In this document: positions 37,906 to 46,497 of the stretch, piece after piece
Layout of the letters: each line of letters opens with the position of its first letter
Position numbering within the stretch: the stretch's first letter is position 1
Source of the DNA: Methylobacter sp. BlB1
GTDB lineage: Bacteria; Pseudomonadota; Gammaproteobacteria; Methylococcales; Methylomonadaceae
Assembly (NCBI RefSeq): GCF_015476545.1
Contig: NZ_JADMKV010000003.1
Location: 60,697 to 124,696 of the forward strand
Reading direction: 5' to 3'
Length of the DNA stretch: 64,000 nucleotides
The notes under the pieces: generated by a model
Database searches by the model: none
The model's input: the letters and a program-made list of their open reading frames with translations, nothing else
What the model was told of the DNA's origin: nothing
Translations under genes and position numbers: made by a program

Positions 37906-38068
37906 GCTGGGTTAATAAACCCAGCATTTACCGCCCCGATATGCCGGGTTTTCGCCAAGCGCCAGCCCAGCTTCCTCAATCAGACGGCCAAGGCCGCACT
38001 TTCGCCCCGGCCTTTTGTCTTAACGGTAACAATGATACTGGAGACTGAACATACAGTATGGTATTCAG
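37906..38068. repeat. Dispersed repeat with GCTGGGTT hairpin, copy 2, with long right part
   Basis: Begins with GCTGGGTT-AATA-AACCCAGC (37906-37925). From about 37939 to 38068 it aligns with 45333-45470 (shared CGCCAGCCCAGC, GCCGCACTTTC, TTGTCTTAA, ACTGGAG and ATGGTATTCA). Confidence 0.65.
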
Positions 38069-38110
38069 ATCAGGCTTACTGAATAGCGCTGCTTGCGGGA
38101 AACGTGCGCA

Positions 38111-39106
38111 ATGCGTATCGAAGAAAAGGTAGCCTTTCTTCGGCAACCGGACAGCTATCCGGACAGACCTGCACATGTCGAAGTCATCAAAACTCATATG
38201 TCCTGGGTTTTTCTAACCGATAGGCTGGTTTACAAGCTGAAGAAACCCGTTCGATACGATTACCTGGACTTCAGCACCTTGGAAGCCAGGCACAAAAACT
38301 GCGAGCGCGAAGTACATCTCAATCGGCGGTTGGCTGAACACGTTTACCTCGGCACCGTGCCGCTCACTCTGGAAGCCGATGGCGGCCTGAAGTTGGGAGG
38401 CGAAGGATGTGTGGTGGATTGGCTGGTGCAAATGCGCCGCCTGCCCGCCGACCGCATGCTCGATGTTGCGATTCACGAAGGGACGGTCTCGGCCGAAGAT
38501 GTGCGGAAGGTGAGCCAGGTGCTGGCCGATTTTTATCAATTTTCGCCTTCCTTAGCCATCAGCCCGGCCGAGTATCGGCGCAGCTTCGAGGCGGATATTC
38601 GGAGCACTCTGATCGAATTGAGCGACAGCCGATACGCTTTGCCCGGCGTGCAGGTGGACGGGCTCATGGCGGCGCAAAGGCAATTTCTGACAGAACAGGG
38701 AGACCTTCTTGAACAGCGCGCAAGGGACGGGCGCATCATCGATGCACATGGCGACCTCAGGCCGCAGCATATCTGTCTGATCTCAGAGCCGGTGATCATC
38801 GATTGCCTGGAGTTCAACCGGCAGTTCCGCACCCTGGACCCCGTTGACGAATTGGCTTACCTGGCCCTGGAATGCGAGCGTATCGGTGCGCCCGTTATCG
38901 GCGACCAGATTCTGGCGTACTACAAGAAAGCCGTCCGCGATGCCTGTCCCACTGAACTGATCGCGTTTTACATGGTTTTCCGTGCCTGCCTGCGCGCCAA
39001 GATCGCTGTATGGCACACGGTGGATCATGACGTTGAGGATCATCAGCGCTGGCTAAGCCTTGCCCGAACCTATCTCGACCAAGCAGAGCGGTATGTGCCT
39101 CATTGA
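38111..39106 (+). CDS. Aminoglycoside-phosphotransferase-like kinase
   Basis: A 331-residue protein kinase-like-fold protein. The Lys-rich N lobe has V-Y-K-L-K-K-P-V-R-Y near residue 38, and the catalytic loop D-A-H-G-D-L-R-P-Q-H-I with the later I-D-C-L-E-F-N Mg loop. It resembles the N-terminal half of bifunctional APH/ATP-binding proteins (COG2187-like); the P-loop domain is missing. Substrate unknown. ATG 38111 is preferred to TTG 38093. Confidence 0.8.
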   Translation: MRIEEKVAFLRQPDSYPDRPAHVEVIKTHMSWVFLTDRLVYKLKKPVRYDYLDFSTLEARHKNCEREVHLNRRLAEHVYLGTVPLTLEADGGLKLGGEGCVVDWLVQMRRLPADRMLDVAIHEGTVSAEDVRKVSQVLADFYQFSPSLAISPAEYRRSFEADIRSTLIELSDSRYALPGVQVDGLMAAQRQFLTEQGDLLEQRARDGRIIDAHGDLRPQHICLISEPVIIDCLEFNRQFRTLDPVDELAYLALECERIGAPVIGDQILAYYKKAVRDACPTELIAFYMVFRACLRAKIAVWHTVDHDVEDHQRWLSLARTYLDQAERYVPH

Positions 39107-39134
39107 TGAAGGCAGGGATGAAGTGTGTTTGCGC

Positions 39135-40115
39135 CTACAGGAACTCTACGCTGGAGCCGCTGGTGTGAATATGCCGGATGGCGTCCGCGAATAGCGGCGC
39201 GACGTCCAGCATCGTCAGCCGGTTGCGCACGAGTTCCGGGTCGAGCCGGAACGGCGGCAGCGTATTGGTAACCACCAGGCTATCCAGGGCGGGATCGGCC
39301 ACGACCTGATCGGCCTTGCCCACGAAAATGCCGTGGGAAGCGGCGGCATGGATGCTTTGTGCGCCCTGTCTGCGGCAGGCATGCGCGGTCCGCAGGATCG
39401 TGCCGCCGGTGCTGATCATGTCGTCGATGATGATGGCGGCTTTGCCTTTTACATCGCCCACCAGCGCTTCGCCGCTGACGACCCCGGCGCTGCGCTGCTT
39501 TTCCATGAAGGCGCTGCCGGCAGGCCCGCTCAGCCGCTGGCTCAGCGCTTCGCGAAACAGTTCCGCACGTTTGACGCCGCCGACGTCCGGAGAAACGACG
39601 ACCACATCGGCATCGGCGAACCGCGCAGCGAAATGCTCGACGAACAGTTCCTTGGCTTCCAGATGGTCCGTAGGACAGCGGAAAGCGTTTTGAAAAGCGG
39701 CAAGGTTATGTACGTCGAGGGTCAGCACCCGATCCATTCCCACGGCCTCCAGCAGCTGCGCCATGTAGCGGGTCGTCACCGGATCGCGCGACTTGGTTTT
39801 CCGGTCTTTGCGCGCATAACCGAGGTAGGGCAGGACGGCGGTCACCGATCGGGCCGAGGCATCTTTCAGGGCGCCGATGAAAAACAGCAGCCGGCACAGC
39901 TTGTCGTTGACGCTTTTTCCAGGCTCGCTGTACAGCGACTGGATCACGAAAACGTCGCAGCCCCGCACGCTCTCCAAAGGGCGTATCTTGTGCTCGCCGT
40001 CTTCAAAGTCTCGTTCCTCGTGCAGAGCCAGCGGTATATTGAGAGCCGCTCCGATTTTTTCTCCAAGCACCCGGCTTTCGCTCAGTGCAAACAGGCGCAT
40101 CGCGTCGAGATTCAT
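39135..40115 (-). CDS. Divergent ribose-phosphate pyrophosphokinase (Prs-like)
   Basis: A 326-residue protein of the PRPP synthetase family. It keeps the PRPP-binding loop [12 protein letters not shown] and the D-x-x-x-G-G-V-K-R region, but the flexible catalytic loop reads [16 protein letters not shown] instead of the housekeeping Y-A-R-Q-D-R-K-x-x-x-R-x-P-I-S-A. Probably an accessory paralogue. The ATG at 40115 overlaps the hydrolase stop (ATGA), so it is translationally coupled. Confidence 0.88.
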   Translation of the reverse strand: MNLDAMRLFALSESRVLGEKIGAALNIPLALHEERDFEDGEHKIRPLESVRGCDVFVIQSLYSEPGKSVNDKLCRLLFFIGALKDASARSVTAVLPYLGYARKDRKTKSRDPVTTRYMAQLLEAVGMDRVLTLDVHNLAAFQNAFRCPTDHLEAKELFVEHFAARFADADVVVVSPDVGGVKRAELFREALSQRLSGPAGSAFMEKQRSAGVVSGEALVGDVKGKAAIIIDDMISTGGTILRTAHACRRQGAQSIHAAASHGIFVGKADQVVADPALDSLVVTNTLPPFRLDPELVRNRLTMLDVAPLFADAIRHIHTSGSSVEFL

Positions 40116-40780
40116 GAGCCGGACAGATAGCGCAGGAACCAATCACGGGTGAGCTTCGCCACCTGTTCCAGTTTACCCGGTTCCTCGAATAGGTGAGTGG
40201 CGCCGGGAACGATCTCCAGGCGATGCTCGGCCTGCAGATAGCGGGCCGCCTGTTGGTTGAGCCCGATGACCACAGCGTCTTCCCCTCCTACGATCAACAG
40301 CGTAGGCGCTCTCACCTTGGCCAGATGGCGTAGCGCCAGATCAGGCCGTCCGCCGCGCGAGACGACTGCGGCGACTTTCCTGGTGCGTGCGGCGGCAGCG
40401 CCCAATGCAGCCGACGCGCCGGTGCTGGCCCCAAACAGCCCAACGGCAAACCCGGCGGTCGTTGCGTTTTGGCTCACCCAATCGATCACGCCAATAAGCC
40501 GGCCGGTCAGCAATTCGATATCGAAACGGAATTCGCGCGTGCGCAGATCGATGTCTTCCTCATCCGAAGTCAAAAGATCGAAAAGCAGTGTGGCAAGCCC
40601 GGCCTCGTTCAGGATTTCGGCCACGAAACGGTTGCGCCGGCTGAACCGGCTGCTGCCGCTGCCATGAGCGAAGACTACCAGACCCTTTGCGCGCTCAGGA
40701 ACGGTAAGGCTGCCGTCAAGAGAGATGCCTTCAAACATCATGCTGACTTCAATGGGCGCCGGGGATGCGGGATGAGTCAT
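40112..40780 (-). CDS. Alpha/beta hydrolase (dienelactone-hydrolase-like)
   Basis: A 222-residue alpha/beta-fold hydrolase. The oxyanion strand is F-A-H-G-S-G-S-S near residue 37, the nucleophile elbow G-A-S-T-G-A near residue 117 with Ser, an acid in G-G-E-D-A, and the catalytic His in G-A-T-H-L-F. Sits between the PRTase and Prs-like genes with ATGA overlaps on both sides. Often paired or fused with PRTases in other bacteria; substrate unknown. Confidence 0.85.
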   Translation of the reverse strand: MTHPASPAPIEVSMMFEGISLDGSLTVPERAKGLVVFAHGSGSSRFSRRNRFVAEILNEAGLATLLFDLLTSDEEDIDLRTREFRFDIELLTGRLIGVIDWVSQNATTAGFAVGLFGASTGASAALGAAAARTRKVAAVVSRGGRPDLALRHLAKVRAPTLLIVGGEDAVVIGLNQQAARYLQAEHRLEIVPGATHLFEEPGKLEQVAKLTRDWFLRYLSGS

Positions 40781-41457
40781 GGCTTTTCCGTGTAGTTTGC
40801 GGAACTGAATTCCGTAGACCAGACGGATTCGAGGAGCGACTTGACGTCCTCATCGGTGGTCTGGGAAAAATCCCTGTACCAGCGGCCGACGGCTGAAAAT
40901 GGCTCTGGCATAGCCAGGCAGATCACCTCATCGGCTTCCTCTTTCAGCATCGCTACCGTATCAGGCGGAGCTACGGGGATGGCCACTATGACCGAAGCGG
41001 GATTGCGTTGCCTCAAGGCGGCGACAGCGGCACGCATGCTCGCCCCCGTAGCCAGACCGTCGTCCACCAGAATCACATGGCGGTTCTCGACAACAGGTAG
41101 CGGATGATTGCCCCGATAGGCCTGCTCGCGCCGTTGCAGTTCCTGTTGCTCCCTTTTAATGGCGGCTTCCATGAGCTCCGGACCGATATGAAGTCGTGAC
41201 ACCAGATCAGCGTTGAACACTGTCATGCCGCCGCTGGCGATTGCGCCCATGGCCAGTTCCTCATGGCCGGGCGTTCCGAGTTTGCGCACCAGCATGATAT
41301 CCAGCGATGCGTTAATCGCCTGGGCGGCCTCGAACCCTACCGGGACTCCGCCGCGGGGCAAGGCAAGGACAATCACGTCCGGCCGGTTGGCGTATTTGGC
41401 CAAGGCCTGTCCCAGCAGGCGCCCGGCGTAGGCGCGGTCTTCAAATGGCAGTCTCAA
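40777..41457 (-). CDS. Phosphoribosyltransferase-domain protein
   Basis: A 226-residue type I PRTase. The PRPP loop is V-I-L-V-D-D-G-L-A-T-G-A-S near residue 130 and the start has L-P-R-G-G-V-P-V-G-F. No purine- or pyrimidine-specific hood is recognisable. First gene of the PRTase-hydrolase-Prs-like operon, in which a PRPP maker and a PRPP user are coupled. Confidence 0.88.
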   Translation of the reverse strand: MRLPFEDRAYAGRLLGQALAKYANRPDVIVLALPRGGVPVGFEAAQAINASLDIMLVRKLGTPGHEELAMGAIASGGMTVFNADLVSRLHIGPELMEAAIKREQQELQRREQAYRGNHPLPVVENRHVILVDDGLATGASMRAAVAALRQRNPASVIVAIPVAPPDTVAMLKEEADEVICLAMPEPFSAVGRWYRDFSQTTDEDVKSLLESVWSTEFSSANYTEKP

Positions 41458-41594
41458 GGCGGCTTCCTCATCTACACATCATAAGTTTGTTCCTATGACC
41501 GGAATACCTTGTCTATGTATCCATGTCAGGCGATGAAAACTTATAGCCATTTTTGCAAACTGGTATTCGGAGCTTTCGGATGGAATGATGGTCA

Positions 41595-42902
41595 ATGGGA
41601 CTATTAACCTACCTCTATTTGCCGGCGATGCGTGATTATCAGTTAAAACCGAGAACGCGAAGGGATTTCCTGAAATTAGCCGGGCTTACGGCGATCGCAC
41701 TGGGCATGGCCGATGCGCGACCGGCGCCGGGCAGGAAAGAAATGAGGTGCGATCAAGGCCTTTCAGCTCAGACGACTTCCCGTAGTAACCGGACAGTTAC
41801 GTTATTTCTGTGCGGCGATGTGATGACCGGTCGGGGCATCGACCAGGTGCTGCCGCATCCTTCCAACCCGCGGATTCATGAGTCTTATATGAACTCCGCC
41901 CGAGGCTATGTGCAGATTGCGGAGGAGGCCAACGGCCCCATTCCGGAACCGGTCGGTTTTGACTATATCTGGGGCGATGCGCTTGAAGAACTCCGGCGCA
42001 CCGGTCCCGACGTCCGCATCATCAATCTCGAAACGGCAGTAACGACCAGCTCTGATTTCTGGCCTGGCAAGGGCATCAATTACCGGATGCATCCGAAGAA
42101 CATCCCCTGCATTACTGCGGCAGGTATCGACTGCTGCGTGCTGGCCAACAACCATGTCCTGGACTGGGGCTATGATGGCCTGAAAGAAACCTTGACCACT
42201 CTGGCCGATGCCGAACTCAAGTGCGCCGGGGCGGGCCGGAACCTGTCGGAAGCCGAAGCGCCGGCGATTATCGAGGTGGCAGGGAAAGGGCGCGTGCTGG
42301 TATTCGGCTTCGGCGATGACAGCAGCGGCATTCCCTTGCAGTGGGGCGCCCGCCACGATAAGCCGGGCGTGAATCTGCTGCCGGATTTCTCAGAGCACAC
42401 GCTGAGCCGTATCGCTGAGCGGATCGCGGATCTCAAGCAGAAAGGCGATTGCGTGGTGGCCTCGATACACTGGGGCGGAAACTGGGGTTACAAGATAGTA
42501 AATGCGCAAAGAGACTTTGCGCACCGGCTGATAGATCTGGCCCATGTGGACGTGGTGCATGGCCACTCATCGCACCATCCCAAAGGCATCGAAGTCTATC
42601 AGGGCAAGCCGATCCTGTACGGCTGCGGCGACTTTCTGAACGACTATGAGGGCATTTCAGGCCACGAGGAATTCCGGGGCGATCTCTCGCTGATGTACTT
42701 GGTAACGCTGGACCTGACGACAGGAAAACTGGTCAACCTGATGATGTCGCCCCTGCAAATCAAACGCTTCCGGTTGAATTACGCGACGCCTAAAGATGCT
42801 TTCTGGCTGCAGCAGGTGCTGGACAGGGAAAGCCGATTGCTGGGCACGAAGATTGATTTGATCGACAGAGACCGACGTCTGGCTTTGTCGGTCAGTTGTT
42901 GA
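41595..42902 (+). CDS. CapA-family metallophosphoesterase-like protein, Tat-exported
   Basis: A 435-residue protein of the poly-gamma-glutamate CapA family. The N terminus has a twin-arginine motif (T-R-R-D-F-L-K-L) and hydrophobic run, so Tat export is likely. The enzyme shows C-G-D-V-M-T-G-R-G, N-L-E-T-A-V, N-N-H-V-L-D-W-G, H-W-G-G-N-W-G and H-G-H-S-S-H-H-P, all CapA signatures. Either ATG 41595 or 41628 could be the start. Function in polymer synthesis or phosphoester cleavage is not known for stand-alone members. Confidence 0.85.
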   Translation: MGLLTYLYLPAMRDYQLKPRTRRDFLKLAGLTAIALGMADARPAPGRKEMRCDQGLSAQTTSRSNRTVTLFLCGDVMTGRGIDQVLPHPSNPRIHESYMNSARGYVQIAEEANGPIPEPVGFDYIWGDALEELRRTGPDVRIINLETAVTTSSDFWPGKGINYRMHPKNIPCITAAGIDCCVLANNHVLDWGYDGLKETLTTLADAELKCAGAGRNLSEAEAPAIIEVAGKGRVLVFGFGDDSSGIPLQWGARHDKPGVNLLPDFSEHTLSRIAERIADLKQKGDCVVASIHWGGNWGYKIVNAQRDFAHRLIDLAHVDVVHGHSSHHPKGIEVYQGKPILYGCGDFLNDYEGISGHEEFRGDLSLMYLVTLDLTTGKLVNLMMSPLQIKRFRLNYATPKDAFWLQQVLDRESRLLGTKIDLIDRDRRLALSVSC

Positions 42903-42969
42903 TGACTGATTGCCCGACTGCCTGGGCATTATCATTAAAATTCATGATGAGTGATGGCGGGATGAGTGA

Positions 42970-43167
42970 TCAATGTTCCAACAATTTTACTTTGTTAGCA
43001 TTGGCAAACGCTCTAATACCCGGATCGTTGATAAGAGAGCTGGACAGTTGATCAACCATATCGAAGCTTAACGCAAAATCGAACCCGATATCGGACTCAT
43101 CGTTGTCGGTCTCTTGATCGTTTAATCCCAGCAAGGTCATTTTTTCTCTGATCCAGTTCAGCAACAT
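42970..43167 (-). CDS. Possible small acidic protein
   Basis: A 65-codon frame with a reasonable, acidic composition (D-N-D-E-S-D-I-G-F-D-F) and a following helical stretch. No ribosome site is clear and no family is recognised. The remaining stretch 43168-43417 shows nothing recognisable. Confidence 0.35.
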   Translation of the reverse strand: MLLNWIREKMTLLGLNDQETDNDESDIGFDFALSFDMVDQLSSSLINDPGIRAFANANKVKLLEH

Positions 43168-43417
43168 CTCTATACCTGTCGTTCTTTAAGTGGTGGCCGC
43201 CAGCATAGAGCAGTCAGATGACATTTGTATGACAGCTGGCTTAATGAGCCGGTCTTTAATTGAAAGACAGGCGTATCTGCCCGGCATTGGTTTGCTGTAC
43301 AAGTATCGGATAATGCGGTAAAAATGATTCCATGACGTTAAAATATAAGGACTTTGGAAAGCCATAGGCTTAAACAAATCCTGTTAAATTCCATAACCTA
43401 CAAGTCGAGTGAGAAAT

Positions 43418-43636
43418 ATGTCATCCGCATGGGCAGGTGGCACCGATGCCATCATGGAGCGAATGGAACAAATGACCACGCTCTTTATTGAAGAAACACG
43501 AAAATCAATGTATACCGGCGAATCGGCTATCGATTGCGAAGAATGCGGCGAACCGATACCGGAAAGTCGCCGAAAGGCTATCGCCTGCAAATATTGTTTG
43601 CCTTGCCAGACGGCATTGGAAAAAAATTCAAAATAA
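43418..43636 (+). CDS. DksA/TraR-family C4 zinc finger protein (YbiI-like)
   Basis: A 72-residue protein with the zinc finger C-E-E-C-G-E-P-I-P-x-x-R-x-K-A-I then C-K-Y-C-L-P-C, and an upstream helix. It matches short YbiI-type members of the DksA/TraR group, which may bind RNA polymerase in the secondary channel, though the short form lacks the DksA coiled coil. ATG 43418 is preferred over GTG 43409. Confidence 0.88.
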   Translation: MSSAWAGGTDAIMERMEQMTTLFIEETRKSMYTGESAIDCEECGEPIPESRRKAIACKYCLPCQTALEKNSK

Positions 43637-43770
43637 GGCGATAGGCGCACTTTGCCGCTGACGCCTGCAAGTATCGGTTCGAGGGCACGGCTCAAGAACT
43701 GAAGACGGCGCCTGACCTGTCTGTTGACGGTCAGGCGCTCTGCCATGTGAACATTTTTCAGGTATCTTTC

Positions 43771-45276
43771 ATGTCCGACTCGCTTATGCCTCCGTCTACT
43801 GATGCTTATAATCACTTTATCTCGACGCCGCTGGATGCGCTTCTGGCAGAGCACCAGGCCGTCAATCCTGAAGACAAGGCGCTGGCCCTGTTTCGCCGGT
43901 GCGTAGCCGAGGTTCCCGCTTATCGGCAGTTTCTGGAGTCACAGAAGGTAAATCCCGCTGAGGTTAATTCTTATCAGGATTTTCAGAAGTTGCCGCTGAT
44001 GACCAAGGCTAATTACATGCAGGCTTATCCGCTGCCGGAGCGCTGCCTGGGCGGCAGTCTTCGCGGATCTGACCGCGTGGCGGTCTCTTCCGGCTCTACG
44101 GGACAGCCGACTTTCTGGCCGCGCTCTGCCGATTATGAACTGGCTGTGGCCCAGCGCTTCGAGCAGATTTTTCACGACAGTTTCCACGCCCATGAGCGCA
44201 GCACGCTGGCGGTGGTCTGCTTCGCGCTGGGCAACTGGGTGGGCGGCCTGTACACGACATCCTGCTGCTGGCATCTGGCACGCAAGGGCTATCCGCTGAT
44301 GGTGGCGACGCCCGGCAACAACAAGGCGGAAATCTTTCGGGTCGTGCGCGAGCTGGCGCCCCATTTTGAACAGACGGTGCTGCTGGGCTATCCGCCATTC
44401 GTCAAGGACGTGATAGATGCCGGCGCCGCCGAAGGAATCCACTGGCCCGGCTTTAACCCCAAGCTGGTTTTTGCCGGCGAGGTATTCAGCGAGGAGTGGC
44501 GCAGCCTGGTGGGGCTGCGTACCGGCTCCGGGTCGCCCTGCTTCGATTCGGCTTCGCTGTACGGCACGGCCGATGGCGGCGTGCTTGGCAATGAAACGCC
44601 GTTCAGCATTGCAATCCGCCGCTGGCTGGCCGTTCATCCCGATGCGGCCCGTACCTTGTTCGGCGAATCGCGGCTGCCGACGCTGGCGCAATACGATCCG
44701 GCCCGGCGCTTCTTCGAAGTGCACGAAGGCACTCTGGTGTTTTCAGCAGAAAATAGCGTACCCCTGGTGCGCTATCACATTGCCGACAAGGGCGGTATAT
44801 TGGATTTTGATGAGTTGTGGGATTTTCTGCAGGCGCAGGGCGTGCGGTCATTCAACGAATTAGGCCTGGACGAAGATTTTCAGCCCCGCCATTTGCCGTT
44901 TGTGTATGTGTTTGGGCGGGCCGATTTTACCGTGTCCTACTACGGCGCCAATATTTATCCGGAAAACGTCACGGTCGGCCTGGAGCAGCCGGAGATCATG
45001 AATTGGGTGACCGGTAAATTCGTGCTGGAAACAGCGGAAACCGAAGCGGGCGACAGTTATCTGCACATTGCCGTGGAACTGTTGCCCGATGTTGAACCCG
45101 ACGAGACGATGGCATCCGTGATAGCCGAATCCATCCGCATGCAGTTGCTGCGCCTGAACAGCGAATTCGCTAATTATACGCCGCAGGAGCGGCAATTGCC
45201 TCAAGTCACTCTGCACGCGTTTGCAAGCCCTGATTATTTCCCGGCAGGGGTGAAGCATCGGTATACCCGTCGTTGA
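43771..45276 (+). CDS. Phenylacetate-CoA-ligase-like adenylate-forming enzyme
   Basis: A 501-residue ANL-superfamily protein of the PaaK-like type. The phosphate loop is V-S-S-G-S-T-G-Q-P near residue 105, with S-L-Y-G-T-A-D-G-G at the second signature, and I-Y-P-E-N-V in the C-terminal domain. Isolated PaaK-like genes often activate unusual carboxylic acids or load carriers; no acyl-carrier or reductase partner is adjacent. ATG 43771 is preferred to GTG 43747. Confidence 0.8.
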   Translation: MSDSLMPPSTDAYNHFISTPLDALLAEHQAVNPEDKALALFRRCVAEVPAYRQFLESQKVNPAEVNSYQDFQKLPLMTKANYMQAYPLPERCLGGSLRGSDRVAVSSGSTGQPTFWPRSADYELAVAQRFEQIFHDSFHAHERSTLAVVCFALGNWVGGLYTTSCCWHLARKGYPLMVATPGNNKAEIFRVVRELAPHFEQTVLLGYPPFVKDVIDAGAAEGIHWPGFNPKLVFAGEVFSEEWRSLVGLRTGSGSPCFDSASLYGTADGGVLGNETPFSIAIRRWLAVHPDAARTLFGESRLPTLAQYDPARRFFEVHEGTLVFSAENSVPLVRYHIADKGGILDFDELWDFLQAQGVRSFNELGLDEDFQPRHLPFVYVFGRADFTVSYYGANIYPENVTVGLEQPEIMNWVTGKFVLETAETEAGDSYLHIAVELLPDVEPDETMASVIAESIRMQLLRLNSEFANYTPQERQLPQVTLHAFASPDYFPAGVKHRYTRR

Positions 45277-45332
45277 AAAGATGGCGCGCTAAAGCCGGGC
45301 AATACTGGAATCTATTTTGCGTTTTCGATCAT

Positions 45333-45470
45333 CCGATAGGCCGAATTTCCGCAAAGCGCCAGCCCAGCCTGCACAAATCGCCCAAAGCCGCACTTTCACC
45401 TCATCCCCTTGTCTTAATGGCAATAATGACACTGGAGGCAAGCGATGAAAGACACGGCATGGTATTCAAA
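45333..45470. repeat. Dispersed repeat, copy 3 (partner of 37939-38068)
   Basis: Aligns with 37939-38068 through several identical blocks (CGCCAGCCCAGC, GCCGCACTTTC, TTGTCTTAA, ATGGTATTCA). It supplies the ribosome site and the first codons of the iron permease gene, so the element overlaps a coding start. Confidence 0.55.
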
Positions 45471-45885
45471 TATGGCCAGACTGGCGTCACGGATCAGCGG
45501 ACGCCCGATGACCTTTAGCGTAGCGGTAGGGTTTATTATTGTCTGGGGCATCACCGGCCCCCTTTTTGGTTTCAGCGATACATGGCAACTGGTCATCAAC
45601 ACGGCAACGACCATTGTGACGTTTCTGATGGTGTTCCTGATTCAGAATACGCAGAACCGTGATACCGAGGCCATCCAGATCAAGCTTGATGAGTTGATTC
45701 GGGCCACTCAGGGCGCCCATAACGCATTGCTGGACCTTGAGGAAATGGAGCAGGTTCAGCTCGATGAATTCCATGACCATTACGAGAAACTGGCGGAGGA
45801 GGCAAGGCGCGGGTTGAAGAAAGGACATCTGGATACGAATAATCCAGAGCCCGAGCAAGCCGCCGCGGATAAAAGAATACACTGA
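45445..45885 (+). CDS. Low-affinity iron permease family protein
   Basis: A 146-residue protein of the PF04120 type: two membrane helices (about residues 25-45 and 50-70) with the conserved Q-N-T-Q-N-R-D-T-E-A-I-Q-I-K-L-D-E-L after the second helix. A charged cytoplasmic tail follows. GGAGG precedes ATG. The bacterioferritin gene beside it, on the other strand, hints at iron handling, useful in a nif region. Confidence 0.88.
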   Translation: MKDTAWYSNMARLASRISGRPMTFSVAVGFIIVWGITGPLFGFSDTWQLVINTATTIVTFLMVFLIQNTQNRDTEAIQIKLDELIRATQGAHNALLDLEEMEQVQLDEFHDHYEKLAEEARRGLKKGHLDTNNPEPEQAAADKRIH

Positions 45886-45925
45886 CCGAAGCGCCGGCTG
45901 GGGATGCTAGGCCCGGCACTGACGG

Positions 45926-46393
45926 CTACATCTGCGACTGCAGATAATTTTGCAGGCCGATTCTATCGATCAGGCCCAGTTGCTTTTCCAGCCAATGGGT
46001 ATGGTCGTCCTCGGTGTCCTCCAGCATGCCTTCCAGAATCTCCCGGGTGACGTAGTCATTGACCGACTCGCAATAGGCAATGGCTTCCTTTAACGCGCTG
46101 ATCACCTGCATTTCCAGGGCAAGGTCGTTTTTCAGCATGTCAGGAACCGTGCTGCCGACAGCCAGAGGATTTCGGACCGACAGGTTCGGCACGCCTTCAA
46201 GAAACAGGATGCGCTTGATCAGGGCATCGGCATGGCCTGTCTCGTCCTGCATTTCATGATTGATGCGCTCGTACAATTTATTGAAACCCCAGTTTTCATA
46301 CATGCGCGAATGAATGAAATATTGATCCATGGCGGTCAATTCGCCGGCCAGTAATTTATTCAGCCGGTCAACCACTTGATTGTTGCTCTTCAT
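45926..46393 (-). CDS. bfr: Bacterioferritin subunit lacking the haem-ligand methionine
   Basis: A 155-residue four-helix iron-storage protein with complete ferroxidase ligands: Glu18, Glu51, His54, Glu94 region, Glu127 and His130. The residue matching haem ligand Met52 of E. coli Bfr is Thr52 (sequence D-E-T-G-H-A-D). This is the pattern of the ferroxidase-only subunit in two-subunit bacterioferritins, so a haem-binding partner may be encoded elsewhere. Confidence 0.92.
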   Translation of the reverse strand: MKSNNQVVDRLNKLLAGELTAMDQYFIHSRMYENWGFNKLYERINHEMQDETGHADALIKRILFLEGVPNLSVRNPLAVGSTVPDMLKNDLALEMQVISALKEAIAYCESVNDYVTREILEGMLEDTEDDHTHWLEKQLGLIDRIGLQNYLQSQM

Positions 46394-46497
46394 AGAATTA
46401 CCTTGTGTTTAATTATTGTTGCTTATTTGCTGGGCGGGATGTGCTTTTTTTGCATCTAGTCCAGATTAGAGCGCATAAACCCAATCCTGTCAAAATA

